A DNA stretch of 64,000 bases from NCBI GenBank assembly GCA_963764215.1, contig CAVXRS010000003.1:278368-342367 (forward strand), read 5' to 3'. Shown here one piece after another: positions 17,766 through 28,113 of the stretch; the first letter of the stretch is position 1, and each line of letters begins with the position of its first letter. A model generated the notes under the pieces. The model was given only the letters and a program-made list of their open reading frames with translations. It had not been told where the DNA came from and did no database searches. The translations under genes were made by a program, and so were the position numbers. This stretch comes from JAFDWI01 sp963764215 (GTDB lineage: Bacteria; Actinomycetota; Acidimicrobiia; Acidimicrobiales; Iamiaceae).

Positions 17766-18996
17766 TTAAGCCCCATTCGGGTTCGGGGCAAGCCCGCGTT
17801 CGTCGGTGGCGGGGAGCCACACGGCGAAGGTCGAACCGCCCCGCCTCGACGGAAGCAACCGCACTTCGCCACGATGCCCTTCCGCGATCTGGCGCACGAT
17901 CGTCAATCCCAGACCGCTCCGGCGCTCCGGGCCGGTTCGTTCCGGATCACCGCGCCAGAACCGCTGGAAGACCTTGTCCCGATCCTCTTCGGGTATGCCG
18001 GGCCCGGCGTCGTCGACCGCCATCCAGACCCAGTCACCCGAACGTCCGGCCCCGACGACGATCTCGCTCTTGCGAGGGGCCAGGCGAACCGCGTTGGCGA
18101 GCAGGTTCGCCAGCAGCTGCCGGAGCGCAACGGGGTCCCCCAGCACCCACAGGTCCTCGCCCGTGGACTTGGGGATGATTTCGAGGTCGCGCTCCTCGGC
18201 CGACGCGGCGAACTCCTCGACCACGGCCGCCGCCAACACCCCCATGTCGACCGGGACGTGCTCGTGGATCGGCGCGCCCCGGTCCGCATAGGCCAACAGG
18301 TCGTCCACGAGACGTGTGATCCGGTCCGCCGAACGCTGGACGACTTCGACGGTGTGCGTGAGTGTGGCGACGTCCGGGTCGGGATCGTCGAGGGCGAGGT
18401 CGACGTTCGCCCGGATCAACGCCAGAGGATTGCGGAGTTCGTGCGACGCCTCGTGAATGAAGCGACGTTGCCCCTCGAAGGCCTGGTCGAGGCGGCCGAG
18501 CATGTCGTCGAAGGTGTCGGCGAGCTCTCGGAGTTCGTCGGCGGGGCCGGGAAGGTCGATCCGACGGGACAGATCGGTCGCCTGGATCTCACGTGCGACG
18601 CCGGTGATGCTCCCGATCGGCGCCAGGACGCGGCCTGCGACGAACCAACCGACGAAAAGGCTCACGATGAACAGGACCGGAAGGAATCCCAGCGACATTC
18701 GGCGGACGGTCTCCAGCGTGCGCTCGTTGGACCAACGCTCCACCGCCCGTGCGTTGGGCATCACCGCTGGGTCGACCCCTCCGTTCGGTTGATGCGGATA
18801 GATCAGCTCGATGTCGTCTGCATGGATCGGGCGGTCGTTCAGCTGCCGCTCGAGGCCGATGTAGATCCCGGCGACCACCAGCGCCGCGAGACCGAAGAGC
18901 AACAACGAATAGATGACCGTGAGGCGGAACCGGATCGATCCGACGAACGGCGGAAGGGCGTCGACCTTGGATTGGATCCACGCGGTGGAACCTCAT
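17766..18996 (-). CDS. Sensor histidine kinase (MprB-like), frameshifted at the 5' end
   Basis: About 410 residues: TM1 (LLLFGLAALVVAGIYIGL), a short extracytoplasmic loop of about 65 residues, TM2 (FLPVLFIVSLFVGWFVAG), HAMP, a dimerisation H-box (HEASHELRNPLALIRANVD), and the HATPase with N box NLLANAVRLAP, G1 DDAGPGIPEED and G2 SGLGLTIV. An ATG at 18996 overlaps the regulator's stop (ATGA) but is one frame off the kinase, so an indel near 18975 is likely. The in-frame region upstream of TM1 (VDALPPFVGSIRFRLTVIYS) supports a start near 18996. It phosphorylates the adjacent OmpR-type regulator. Confidence 0.9.
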
Positions 18997-19709
18997 CTGG
19001 CCATCGAGCTGAGCCGGTAGCCGGCACCGACAACGGTCTCGATGGGTTGATCGTCACGGTCATCGTGGCCCCCGGCCCGTGCCAACTTGCGACGCAGGGT
19101 CCCGATCGTGACCCGGACGGTGTTGGTGAACGGATCGGTGTTCTCGTCCCAGACGTGTTCAAGCAGACGCTCCTGCGAGAGCACCTCGTCGGGGTGGCTC
19201 ATGAAGTAGCGGAGAAGGGCGAACTCCTTCGCGGTCAACTCGACCGGGACACCGTCTCTGGTCACCGTGAAGCGCGCCGAGTCCATGCTCAGGGCGCCGA
19301 CGTCGAGCACGGCACCTTGGCGGGACGCGTCCCGCCGCAACAACGTCCGCACCCGTGCCCGGAGCTCCTCGAACGCGAACGGCTTCGCCAGGAAGTCATC
19401 GGCACCCGAGTCCAGGCCTTCGACACGGTCCTCGAGCGACCCGCGGGCCGTGAGCATGAGGATCCGGGGAGCCGGTTCGTCCTCGGTCGGGGACAACATC
19501 GGATCGGTCCGGAGCCTGCGACAGACCTCGAGGCCGTCCATGTCGGGCAGGTTCAGATCCAGACAGACCAGGTCGTACGCGTTCAGCGACAGACGATCGA
19601 TCGCCGAAGCGCCGTCGTGAGCGACGTCCACGGCGTACCCGTCCCGCCGGAGGCCCCGTTCGATCACCTCGGCCAACTCCACTTCGTCCTCGACCACCAG
19701 TAAACGCAT
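18993..19709 (-). CDS. OmpR-family response regulator (MprA-like)
   Basis: 238 residues. Receiver domain with acidic pocket VVEDE, phospho-acceptor Asp in VCLDLNLPDMDGLEV, Thr/Ser switch MLTARGS and Lys in FLAKPF. Winged-helix DNA-binding domain with LTAKEFALLRYFM, LLEHVWDENTDPF and NTVRVTIGTLRRKL. It heads the regulator-kinase-protease operon and is divergent from moxR across 98 bases. A TATCGT six bases from the ATG suggests a leaderless transcript. Confidence 0.94.
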   Translation of the reverse strand: MRLLVVEDEVELAEVIERGLRRDGYAVDVAHDGASAIDRLSLNAYDLVCLDLNLPDMDGLEVCRRLRTDPMLSPTEDEPAPRILMLTARGSLEDRVEGLDSGADDFLAKPFAFEELRARVRTLLRRDASRQGAVLDVGALSMDSARFTVTRDGVPVELTAKEFALLRYFMSHPDEVLSQERLLEHVWDENTDPFTNTVRVTIGTLRRKLARAGGHDDRDDQPIETVVGAGYRLSSMAR

Positions 19710-19807
19710 CCACCAACGATACGTCGTGGTAGGGCGTCCGGGGGCGGCGGCGCGACGGAATCCCAGGATCTCCGTGTAGCGTTCCTTCAGCGGCGCTCCC
19801 GCAACCT

Positions 19808-20902
19808 ATGGAAAACGGCGAAACCACTCCAGAAGCAGACGATCTCGAACGGGTACTGTTCGAGGTCAAGAAGATCATCGTGGGCCAGGATCGGGTCGTC
19901 GAACGCCTGTTGGTCAGCCTCCTGAGCCGTGGCCACTGTCTGCTCGAGGGTCTCCCGGGCCTGGCGAAGACCCTGGCTGCGGAATCCCTCGCGACCGTCG
20001 TGGGCGGAACCTTCCACCGGATCCAGTTCACCCCGGACCTTCTCCCGGCCGACGTCGTCGGCACGCGGGTTTACCGGGCTTCCACCGAGACCTTCGACGT
20101 CGAGCTCGGGCCCGTGTTCGCGAACTTCGTCCTTGCGGACGAGATCAACCGGGCACCGGCCAAGGTGCAGTCGGCGCTGCTGGAGGTCATGGCCGAGCAC
20201 CAGGTGACGATCGGCGGAAAGACGTTCGAGGTCCCTCAGCCGTTCCTCGTCCTGGCCACGCAGAATCCGATCGAGTCCGAGGGCGTGTATCAACTGCCCG
20301 AGGCCCAACGTGACCGTTTCCTGATGAAGGTCATCGTGGGGTATCCGACTCCCGGGGAAGAGGTGGAGATCGTCAACCGGGTGGGAGTGTCACCGCCGGT
20401 TCCTTCGCAGGTGATCACCCCGGAGCGACTCGAGGAACTCCAACAGGCGGCAGACGTGGTCTTCGTCGATCATTCGGTCGTCGACTACGCGGTCCACCTC
20501 GTCCTCGCCACCCGGAATCCATTGGATTACCAACTCGCGGCGGTGGCCCCGTATCTGAGTTACGGCGCGAGTCCCCGGGCGAGTCTCGGGCTGGTGGCTG
20601 CCGGGCGGGCGCTCGCACTCCTCCGTGGGCGCCGGTACGTGCTCCCCCAGGACGTCTTCGATGTCGCACCGGACGTCCTCCGCCATCGTCTCGTTCCCTC
20701 CTACGAGGCCCTGGCGGAATCGATCACTGTCGATCAGATTCTGGCGAAGGTGCTCTCGACGATTCCTGCCCCGCGCATTGCCCCGTCAGAATCGGGCCGG
20801 CCCGAGATGGTTCCGCCGTCGATGCAGCCACCCTCCCCGACCACGGGCCCCCCGACGCCTTGGGCGCCACCGGTTCCGGTCGTCGGCAACAACCAGCAGT
20901 GA
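19808..20902 (+). CDS. MoxR-family AAA+ ATPase
   Basis: Chaperone-type AAA+ ATPase that works with VWA-domain partners. The 364 residues include KKIIVGQDRVVERLLVSLLS, Walker A EGLPGLAKT, FTPDLLPADVVGTRVY, Walker B NFVLADEINRAPAKVQSALL, sensor 1 LATQNPIE and DRFLMKV, and the C-terminal lid. A Pro-rich 45-residue tail (PPSPTTGPPTPWAPP) is unusual. First gene of a three-gene operon (MoxR-DUF58-VWA), divergent from the two-component genes, a frequent pairing in actinobacteria. Its stop overlaps the next ATG (TGATG). Confidence 0.94.
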   Translation: MENGETTPEADDLERVLFEVKKIIVGQDRVVERLLVSLLSRGHCLLEGLPGLAKTLAAESLATVVGGTFHRIQFTPDLLPADVVGTRVYRASTETFDVELGPVFANFVLADEINRAPAKVQSALLEVMAEHQVTIGGKTFEVPQPFLVLATQNPIESEGVYQLPEAQRDRFLMKVIVGYPTPGEEVEIVNRVGVSPPVPSQVITPERLEELQQAADVVFVDHSVVDYAVHLVLATRNPLDYQLAAVAPYLSYGASPRASLGLVAAGRALALLRGRRYVLPQDVFDVAPDVLRHRLVPSYEALAESITVDQILAKVLSTIPAPRIAPSESGRPEMVPPSMQPPSPTTGPPTPWAPPVPVVGNNQQ

Positions 20903-21861
20903 TGCCGGCGACCCGACGGGCGCGCGATCCGTTCGCGACGTCCGGGACCGGTGACCGACGGGACACCGCAGAGATCCTCCGTCGGCTCGAGTTCGTCATC
21001 ACCCACCGACTCGACGGGCTGCTCCACGGCGACCATCTCGGACTGGTCCCCGGGCACGGGTCCGATCTCGGCGAAACCCGGGCCTACGTCGCCGGCGACG
21101 ACGTGCGGCGTATCGACTGGAACGTGACGGCCCGGATGCAGCATCCGCACATCCGCACCACCATCGCCGACCGGGAACTCGAGACCTGGGTCGTCGTGGA
21201 TCGTTCCGCCAGTCTCGAGTTCGGAACGGCGATGTGCACCAAGGCCGACCTGGCAACGTCGGCGATGGCGGCCATGGGGTTCGTCACCGCTCACACGGGC
21301 AACCGCTTCGGGGCGATGTTGCTCGATCCACAGGGAGAGACGGTGGTGCCGGCGCGTGGGGGCCGGGACCATCTCATGAGGATCCTGCACCTGCTGGTCC
21401 GCGACGACACCGAGGACGGCGGAGCCGTCGATCTGGCCGGCGCGCTGAAGAAGCTGTCCGCCATCGTGCGCCGTCGCGGGCTCGTGGTGGTCGTGTCCGA
21501 CTTCCTCACCGACGAGGCCTGGGAACAGCCGCTCCGCATGCTCGCCACCCGCCACGAGGTGCTGGCGATCGAGGTCGTGGACCCCCGTGAGCTCGAGCTC
21601 CCCGAGGTGGGAACCCTGACCCTGGTCGATCCCGAGTCGGGTCGTGCGCAACGGATCGACACGTCGTCGGCCGCCCTCCGCTCCCGTTATGCCGCAGCGG
21701 CGGCCGAACAGCGCGCCGCGATCGCCGAGCGATTCCGGCGCGCCGGCGTCGAGCATCTCCTCCTGCGCACCGACCGCGACTGGGTGCGGGACTTCGTGCG
21801 CTACGTCGCGGCCCGACGCCAGAAAGCGACCGGAGCCGGACCCAAGCGGATCACCCGATGA
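20902..21861 (+). CDS. DUF58 domain protein (VWA-like, MoxR partner)
   Basis: 319 residues with the DUF58 signature: GLVPGHGSDLGETRAYVAGD, VRRIDWNVTARMQHPHIRT and DRELETWVVVDRSASLEFG, the last being the beginning of a VWA-like fold (DRSAS as a MIDAS-like motif), later VVVVSDFLTDEAWEQPL. The start is ATG 20902, inside the moxR stop. The stop overlaps the next gene's ATG (ATGA). DUF58 proteins are thought to be delivered to or remodelled by MoxR. The substrate is unknown. Confidence 0.92.
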   Translation: MPATRRARDPFATSGTGDRRDTAEILRRLEFVITHRLDGLLHGDHLGLVPGHGSDLGETRAYVAGDDVRRIDWNVTARMQHPHIRTTIADRELETWVVVDRSASLEFGTAMCTKADLATSAMAAMGFVTAHTGNRFGAMLLDPQGETVVPARGGRDHLMRILHLLVRDDTEDGGAVDLAGALKKLSAIVRRRGLVVVVSDFLTDEAWEQPLRMLATRHEVLAIEVVDPRELELPEVGTLTLVDPESGRAQRIDTSSAALRSRYAAAAAEQRAAIAERFRRAGVEHLLLRTDRDWVRDFVRYVAARRQKATGAGPKRITR

Positions 21862-22832
21862 ACGCGTCGACGCTCGCGCTGACCTGGACCGCACCGGACC
21901 GCTTCTGGCTGATCATCGTCGTCGCAGCACTGGTGGCGGGCTACGTGGCGATCCAACTCGCGCGGCCCAAGGTCGCCGCACGGTTCACCAACCTCGACCT
22001 GCTCTCCGAAGTCGTCCCCCGGGGGCGGGACTGGAAACGTCACGTGGGAGCGGTCTGCTTCGCCCTTGCTCTGGTTGCACTGGTCGCAGCGCTTGCCCAC
22101 CCGGCCACCGAGCGCCGGAAGCCCACCAACCGTGGCACGGTGGTGCTGGCGATCGACACCTCACTGTCGATGGCGGCGACCGACGTCGCACCCAGCCGCC
22201 TCAAAGCTGCTCAGGATGCGGCACGGGCCTTCCTCAAGAGCGTGCCTCCACGATTCAACGTCGGCATCGTCTCGTTCCACGGTTCTGCTGCAGTCCTCGT
22301 CGAGCCGACAAAGGACCGCGGGGTGGCGCAACGCGCCGTGAACGGACTCGAGTTGGGAGAGAGTACGGCGATCGGTGAGGGCATCTTCGCCTCGCTCTCG
22401 GCGATCAAGACCGTTCCACCGGCGCCCGACCACTCACCGGTCCCGGCTCGGATCGTGCTCATGTCCGACGGCGCGAGCCAGAGCGGCCGGTCCAACACCT
22501 CGGCGGTGACCGCCGCTCGTGCCGCCCACGTCCCGATCGACACGATCGCCTTCGGCACCGATCACGGCACCGTCACCATCCCGGGCTACGCCGGTGAGGT
22601 ACCGGTGAACGTGGACCGCGCCGCACTTGCGAAGATCGCCCATGATTCCGGTGGGCACGCCTACACCGCGGCAAGCGAAGCGCAGATCCGGCAGGTGTAC
22701 CAACACATCGGCAACTCGGTCGGCTACCGCACGGTGAACGTCGACGTCAGCGGCTGGTTCGTGGCCGCCGGCTTCGTGTTGCTGTTGCTCGCGGCAGCTT
22801 CGAGCCTGCTCTGGCAGGAGCGGATGCTCTGA
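21858..22832 (+). CDS. VWA-domain membrane protein (BatA-like)
   Basis: 324 residues: two N-terminal helices (FWLIIVVAALVAGYVAIQLA and VCFALALVALVAALAHPAT), an extracytoplasmic or lateral VWA domain (VVLAIDTSLSMAATD with a full DxSxS MIDAS, IGEGIFASL giving the Thr/Ser position, VLMSDG giving the Asp), and a C-terminal helix (FVAAGFVLLLLAAASSLLW). This is the Bat/Aerotolerance-type layout. It works with the MoxR and DUF58 proteins encoded just upstream. The stop lies three bases from the stop of a convergent lipoprotein gene. Confidence 0.93.
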   Translation: MNASTLALTWTAPDRFWLIIVVAALVAGYVAIQLARPKVAARFTNLDLLSEVVPRGRDWKRHVGAVCFALALVALVAALAHPATERRKPTNRGTVVLAIDTSLSMAATDVAPSRLKAAQDAARAFLKSVPPRFNVGIVSFHGSAAVLVEPTKDRGVAQRAVNGLELGESTAIGEGIFASLSAIKTVPPAPDHSPVPARIVLMSDGASQSGRSNTSAVTAARAAHVPIDTIAFGTDHGTVTIPGYAGEVPVNVDRAALAKIAHDSGGHAYTAASEAQIRQVYQHIGNSVGYRTVNVDVSGWFVAAGFVLLLLAAASSLLWQERML

Positions 22833-22835
22833 GCC

Positions 22836-23754
22836 TCAATAGGGGGACGTCACCCGGATGTCGCTGAACCGCGCGGAGGTTCCCGGTTGGAGGAGGGCCA
22901 CGTAACCCCCGGCGTTGCCCTGATAGACCCAGTTCGAAGGGAGGGTCACCTCGTGCACCGCCGACTTGTCCGACCAGTCCGGCTGGGGATCATTTCCGGC
23001 CCACACCATGAAGGACAGCTTCGTCCCGACTGCCTTGGCACAGAGGTGCCACGGCGGGGGCTTCATCGTCGCAGTCGTCTCACCCTTTCCCAGCAAAGCG
23101 GGGTTCTGGGCGACCTGCGTTTCGACGTTTCCCAAACCCAGACTCGACGGTCTGCGCGTTTGTCGTGTTGCCGTCATCTGACACCCGTACCCCGAGAACG
23201 CGGAAGGCCCACATCGCACCGCCTTTGAGGTTTTGGCGGATGACGATCGCGCGGGTGCCCTTACCGTCCGGTTCAGGAGCGATCCGAAGCGCGACCCCCG
23301 GGAGGTTGACCTGTTTCGGGTTCGCGACATACGCCCGCTGTTTGGTCGTGGTCGACGCATCGATGACCGAATGCATGGTCACGCAGATCTTCTGATCGGC
23401 CCGCAGAGGCTGCGGTTGGGGCCAGAACGCCCCGCTCAACTGCGACGCCCAGAATCGGTCGTCGACCTTGGTCTTCCCGATGAGCAGGCCGGGCGTGTTC
23501 GAGGCGGGCGCCGAGGCGACGATGGACCCTCCAGCGCTGCCGCGGGTGACCAGGTGATCACCCTTGGGCGCGCTGAACAGCACCGACGTGATGCTGCCGG
23601 ATGTCGTCCCCACCGATTTGACCGCGGTCTTCGCCGTCTTCGACGACGACCCGCAGGCAGAGAGGGTGGCAGCCATGACCACGATGGAAACGATTGCCCA
23701 TCCACGCCACGCTTGCTTCGGGGTTCCATGGGTCGAGAGGACACGATGGGACAC
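22836..23754 (-). CDS. Lipoprotein of unknown function, frameshifted near 23130
   Basis: About 305 residues after correction. Signal peptide with lipobox LSAC (Cys about 34), a Ser/Thr/Lys linker, then a beta-rich region (KVDDRFWASQLSGAFWPQ, KICVTMHSVIDASTT, VALRIAPEPDGKGTRAIV, MWAFRVLGVRVSDDGN). After the shift come LLGKGETTATMKPPPWHLCA, KLSFMVWAGNDPQPDW and a closing ARFSDIRVTSPY. The strand pattern and the ending resemble a laminin-G/concanavalin-like jelly roll of the sort found in DUF1080-type proteins, which suggests glycan binding, but I do not recognise the family with certainty. It lies between the VWA gene and smc. Confidence 0.7.
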
Positions 23755-23787
23755 GGTTCGGCTCTTTCTGTCCGGAGGAGTCCGACG

Positions 23788-26700
23788 TCAGACCCGCTCG
23801 GATACGACCTTGGACGATTCGCCCGGCTGCATCGTAACTCCGAACAGGGCGTCGGCGGCCTCCATCGTGCGCTTCTGGTGGGAAACGATGATCAGCTGCG
23901 CGCTGCTCCGGAATTCGGCGACCAGATCGAGGAACCGATGGAGGTTGACGTCGTCGAGGGCGGCTTCCACCTCGTCCATCACGTAGAAGGGCGACGAGCG
24001 GGACCGGAACACCGCGAAGAGGTAGGCGAGCGCGACCAGGGAGCGTTCGCCACCGGAGAGCAGCGACAGCTTCCGAACGTTCTTCCCGGAGGGTTTCGCC
24101 ATGATCTCGATCCCGGTCGTGAGCGGTTCGTCGGGCGCGGTGAGTCGGAGTTCCCCGGTACCCCCCGGGAACAGGGTCGAGAACAGATCGGTGAAGTTCG
24201 TCTGCACGTCCGCATAGGCCCGGACGAAGGTCGCTGCGATCTCGGCATCGACCTCTCGGATCACCTTGGCCAACTCTCGGCGTGACGCCTTGACATCGTC
24301 GAGCTGCCCGGAGAGGAACTCGTGTCGTTCCTGCATCGCCTCGAACTCCGCAAGCGCGAGCGGGTTGATGCTTCCCATGTGGCGAAGCTCCCGCTCGAGT
24401 TCGCGCACCCTGGCCACCGGGGTGGTTGTCTCGTCGAGTGCCGGGCAGGGTGCTGCCATGGCCGACTCGGGATCGACATCGAGCTCGCCGCGGAGCGTCT
24501 CGACGAGCTGTTCGATCCGCACCCGCAGTTCTGTTGCGGTCGAGCCCATTTGTTGCAGTTCGTCTCGAACGGTCTCGAGATCACGTTCGAGCTCGCCTCG
24601 TCGCCTGCGCAACTCCTCCAACTTGTCGTTGTGGACCCGTTCGCTGTCGCTCTGAAGCCTTCGCTGGGTCCTCAGCAGCGCCAGCATGCGCTCCAGGTCA
24701 TCCAGACGGTCGGCGACGAGGGCGTCCAGGGCTTCCAGCGCCACCGAGAGACGCTGTTGATCGGATCGTCGATCCTCGGCCGTCGCCCGCTGGGAGGAGT
24801 CCCGCTCGAGCCGGGTCTCGACCTCCTCGAGACGTCGGGTGGCCATCTCTCGTCGCTCGGTGAGCCCGGCGGCCCGCCGGTCCACTTCGGCACGCCGTGT
24901 CAGGACCGTCTCACTGCGGGACCGGAGACCCTGCTCGGCCTCCATCCGCCGACGGGCGATTTCCTCCGCTCGGCCTTCCGCTTCCTCGAGGGTCGCGAGG
25001 TTCTCGCTCAGCACCTCGATGCGCGACGTGATCCCGGCGAGTTCGTCCTGCAGCTGGGAGAGTTGGGCGTCGGTTGCTTCAGCCTCGGCACACCCGTCCC
25101 GGTAGTCGCCTTCGACCCGTTCCGACGTGGACCGTTTGCTCGAGACGTCGTCGAGCGTTCGTTGCATCTCACGCTGAGCCTCCGCCAACGCCTCACGTGC
25201 GGCTTCGCGCTCGGTCGCGGCGTCCCGAGCCGCCGCACCGCACCTCTCAGCTCGTTCGGCAGCGCCGCGCGCGTCGTCACGAGCATGTTCGAGCGCCGCG
25301 CCCGTTGCGCCCGCACCCGCTGTCGCCACCCGCCACCCGGTCGGCGCGAATCGATCTCCGTCCCGGGTCACGACCAGGGCTCCGGGCGATTCGGTGACGA
25401 CCTCGAGGGCCGACCGCCAGTCCTCGGCGACCGCAACCGCACCGACGAGAACGTCGAGCAACGAATCGATCCCGGGTCGGGTCGAACGGACGTGGTCACG
25501 CAATCGGACGAGGCCGGCGCGGACGTGGTCTTCCGTCGTCGGGCGACCATCGGACCCGATGGTGAGGACGGCACCGTTCACCTGACCGCTCCGCAGGCGC
25601 TCGAGGGCGCTGCGGGCGTCGGACGCTCCTTCGACGACGACTGCCGCGATCGCCTCGCCGGCGCCGGCCTCGAACGCCGCCTGGTAGCCGTCGTCCACCT
25701 CGACCACGTCCAGCAGGGTGCCCACCACGCCCGCAATTCCCGCGAGATGGCGCGCGCCGGCCCGCGCACGCGCGGCATCGAGTGCCGCTTCGAGGGTCTC
25801 GACACGTGCCACTGACCCGGCTCGGTCGGCGTCGGCTTTCCGGGCTTCTTCCTCGGCGGTCGCCGCACGTGCCGCAGCCCGTTCGGCCTCACCCGCCCGC
25901 GTGTCGAGCAGTGCGCGGCGTTCGGGCTCGGCTCGGGTCGCCGCTTCGAGCCCGACGCGGAGGTCGTCGAGCTCGGCCGAGAGTCGGGCGAGACGTGCAT
26001 CCGTCGTCGCGGCGCGTGCGACGACCCGTCCCTGCTCGGCCTCCGCGCGACTCTGTGCCTCACGGAGCGCGGCCAGCTCGCCGCGCGCGGAAGCCGCCCT
26101 GGATGCGACATCGTCGTAGGTTTCGGCGAACTCGGCTTCCAGCATCTCCCGAGCGAGCGTGAGCGCTTCCTCTTCGGCGACCACGTCGGCCTCGACAACC
26201 GCGAGTTCCCGGGACTCGTTCTCGACTGCCCGCAGCTGCTCGGCCAGTTCGGCCGCGTCGGCCTCGAGCGATGCGGCGACGCCGCGGTCCATCTGTGCAT
26301 GCCGTTCGCTCTCGTGGCGTCGCCGCCGTTCCGCGATCAGCGCGCGCTGACCGCGCCGCGTTCTCTGAGCGACTCGCAACGACCGAACAGATCGGCGAGA
26401 CCCCGCCCACCGATCGCGACCAGCGTGGACTCTGCGGAGATCACCGCCGCATCCAGTTCGACCAGGGCCGACTTGATGTCGTGCTCCCTGCGCTTCGATG
26501 CGCTGGAGCGCTCTTCGGTACCGGCCAACCGTGACTGCAGGCGCTGGAGGTCACGGCCCAGCAGATGAACACGCAGCGCGTGCAGCTCTTCGACCAGTCC
26601 CCGGTGTCGGCGTGCGGCGTCGGCCTGCTTCTCCAGTGGCCGGAGCTGGCGTCGCACCTCACGGCGGAGGTCTTCGAGTCGGGTCAGGTTCGCCTCGGTG

Positions 26701-27249
26701 TTGACCAGTCGCCGCTCCGCCTTCTCCTTGCGGCGACGGAACTTGAGGACGCCCGCCGCCTCTTCGATGATGAGCCGGCGGTCCTCGGGCCGCGGCATTG
26801 AGCACCGCGTCGATCTGCCCCTGGGAGATGATGATGTGCTGTTGACGACCCATTCCGCTGTCGCTGAGCAGTTCCTGCACATCCAGCAGCCGACACGGCA
26901 CCCCGTTGATCGCGTACTCGGAATCTCCGCTCCGGAACAGGATGCGGGTGATGGTCACCTCGGTGAATTCGATCGGAAGCAACCCGGAGGAATTGTCGAT
27001 GGTCAACGAGACCTCGGCGCGCCCGAGTGCCGCCCTCTTGGCGGTCCCGGCAAAGATGACGTCATCCATCTTCGCCGAGCGGACGGCGCTCGGTGCCTGG
27101 GCGCCGAGCACCCAACCGATCGCGTCGACCACGTTGGACTTCCCGCTCCCGTTGGGCCCGACCACCACCGTGACACCCGGCTCCAGGTCGAGCGTGGTCC
27201 GTTCAGCGAACGATTTGAAGCCCTTCAGCGTGAGTGACTTGAGGAACAC
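23788..27249 (-). CDS. smc: Chromosome segregation protein SMC, frameshifted near 26350 and 26790
   Basis: About 1150 residues, normal for SMC. N-terminal ATPase half: LKGFKSFAERTTL, Walker A GPNGSGKSNVVDAI, Q-loop region MGRQQHIIISQGQIDAVL. Coiled coil, then a hinge (GIAGVVGTLLDVVEVDDGYQ, VNGAVLTIG, APTGWRVA), second coiled coil, and the C-terminal half with KLSLLSGGERSLVALAYLFA (C motif), FYVMDEVEAALDD (Walker B) and LIIVSHQKRTMEAADALFGV. Two indels disrupt the frame, one between QIDAVLNAAARG and EDRRLIIEEAAGVL, one near RERGA. The GTG start is at 27249. ScpA/ScpB are not in the window. Confidence 0.95.
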
Positions 27250-27273
27250 CGCACTTCCTATCCGCAGGCCGAC

Positions 27274-28113
27274 CTACACCTGGCACGCCGGACAGGCGAA
27301 CGCGGTTCGGTTGGACACTCGACGCTTCGCGATCACGTTCCGGCATCGGGGACAAGCCTCGCCCGCGCGCTCGTACACCTTCAGGAACTCACCGTACCCG
27401 CCAGGTCGGCCTTCGAGGTCGACATAGGGATCGTCCCCGACCGACGTGCCACGGTGCTTGATCGCATCGTGGGTGATCTCGACGATGGACCGGTGGAGCC
27501 GTCGTTCTTCCTGGGTCGAGAGCCGACTGGCGATCCGGTCCGCTCTCAGCCCCGCGTCCCACAGGATCTCGTCCGAGTAGATTGGGCCGATCCCGACGAG
27601 CTCCGTCGGGTCCATCAGCAGGGTCTTGAGTTTCACGTCGTTACTGCGCAGCAGTTCGGCGATCATCACCCAGCTCACCGGCGCCGCGACCGGGTCGATG
27701 CCGGCCTCGACGACGTCGGGAAACTGGTCACCGAGTTCATCGATCGCCACCACCGCCATCTGGAGGTCACCGTCCCCGGGATCCACGATGCGCAACTGGC
27801 CACCCTGGGTGAAGGCAATGGTCGCCTGTGTGTGCGGCTCGACGTCATCGCTCGGAACGGCCTTGCGCACATGGCCGCCGCGGGAGGCGTCGATCACGAA
27901 ATAGTCCCCGGTGTCGAGCTTGAACAACACCAGCAGACCCTGACGTTTGACGGCACCGATCTTGGCGCCTTCGAGGCGACCGATGACCTGCTTCCGGTTC
28001 GTGTGCCGCGACAGGCATTTCATGCCGGAGAACGAGGCGGACTTGATCTTCTTGCCTCCGGCCTGGCGCTCCAGGTCGTGGCGAAGGGTTTCGATCTCGG
28101 GCAGTTCAGCCAC
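27274..28113 (-). CDS. Formamidopyrimidine-DNA glycosylase-like protein lacking key catalytic residues
   Basis: 279 residues of the Fpg/Nei family with a C-terminal zinc finger CX2C-X16-CX2C (CPRC to CPAC). The catalytic N terminus, normally Pro-Glu after Met removal, reads Ala-Glu (MAELPEIETLRHDL). The RGKY lysine region is RQGLL, the HLGMSG-type loop is DASRGGHV, and the GNIY asparagine is Pro (GIGPIYSDEIL). The acidic Glu and the finger Arg remain. Overall length and the rnc-fpg-smc position match MutM, so this is a diverged copy, perhaps DNA-binding without base excision (inference). The GTG start at 28113 overlaps the rnc stop by eight bases and no other in-frame start restores Pro. Confidence 0.85.
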   Translation of the reverse strand: MAELPEIETLRHDLERQAGGKKIKSASFSGMKCLSRHTNRKQVIGRLEGAKIGAVKRQGLLVLFKLDTGDYFVIDASRGGHVRKAVPSDDVEPHTQATIAFTQGGQLRIVDPGDGDLQMAVVAIDELGDQFPDVVEAGIDPVAAPVSWVMIAELLRSNDVKLKTLLMDPTELVGIGPIYSDEILWDAGLRADRIASRLSTQEERRLHRSIVEITHDAIKHRGTSVGDDPYVDLEGRPGGYGEFLKVYERAGEACPRCRNVIAKRRVSNRTAFACPACQV

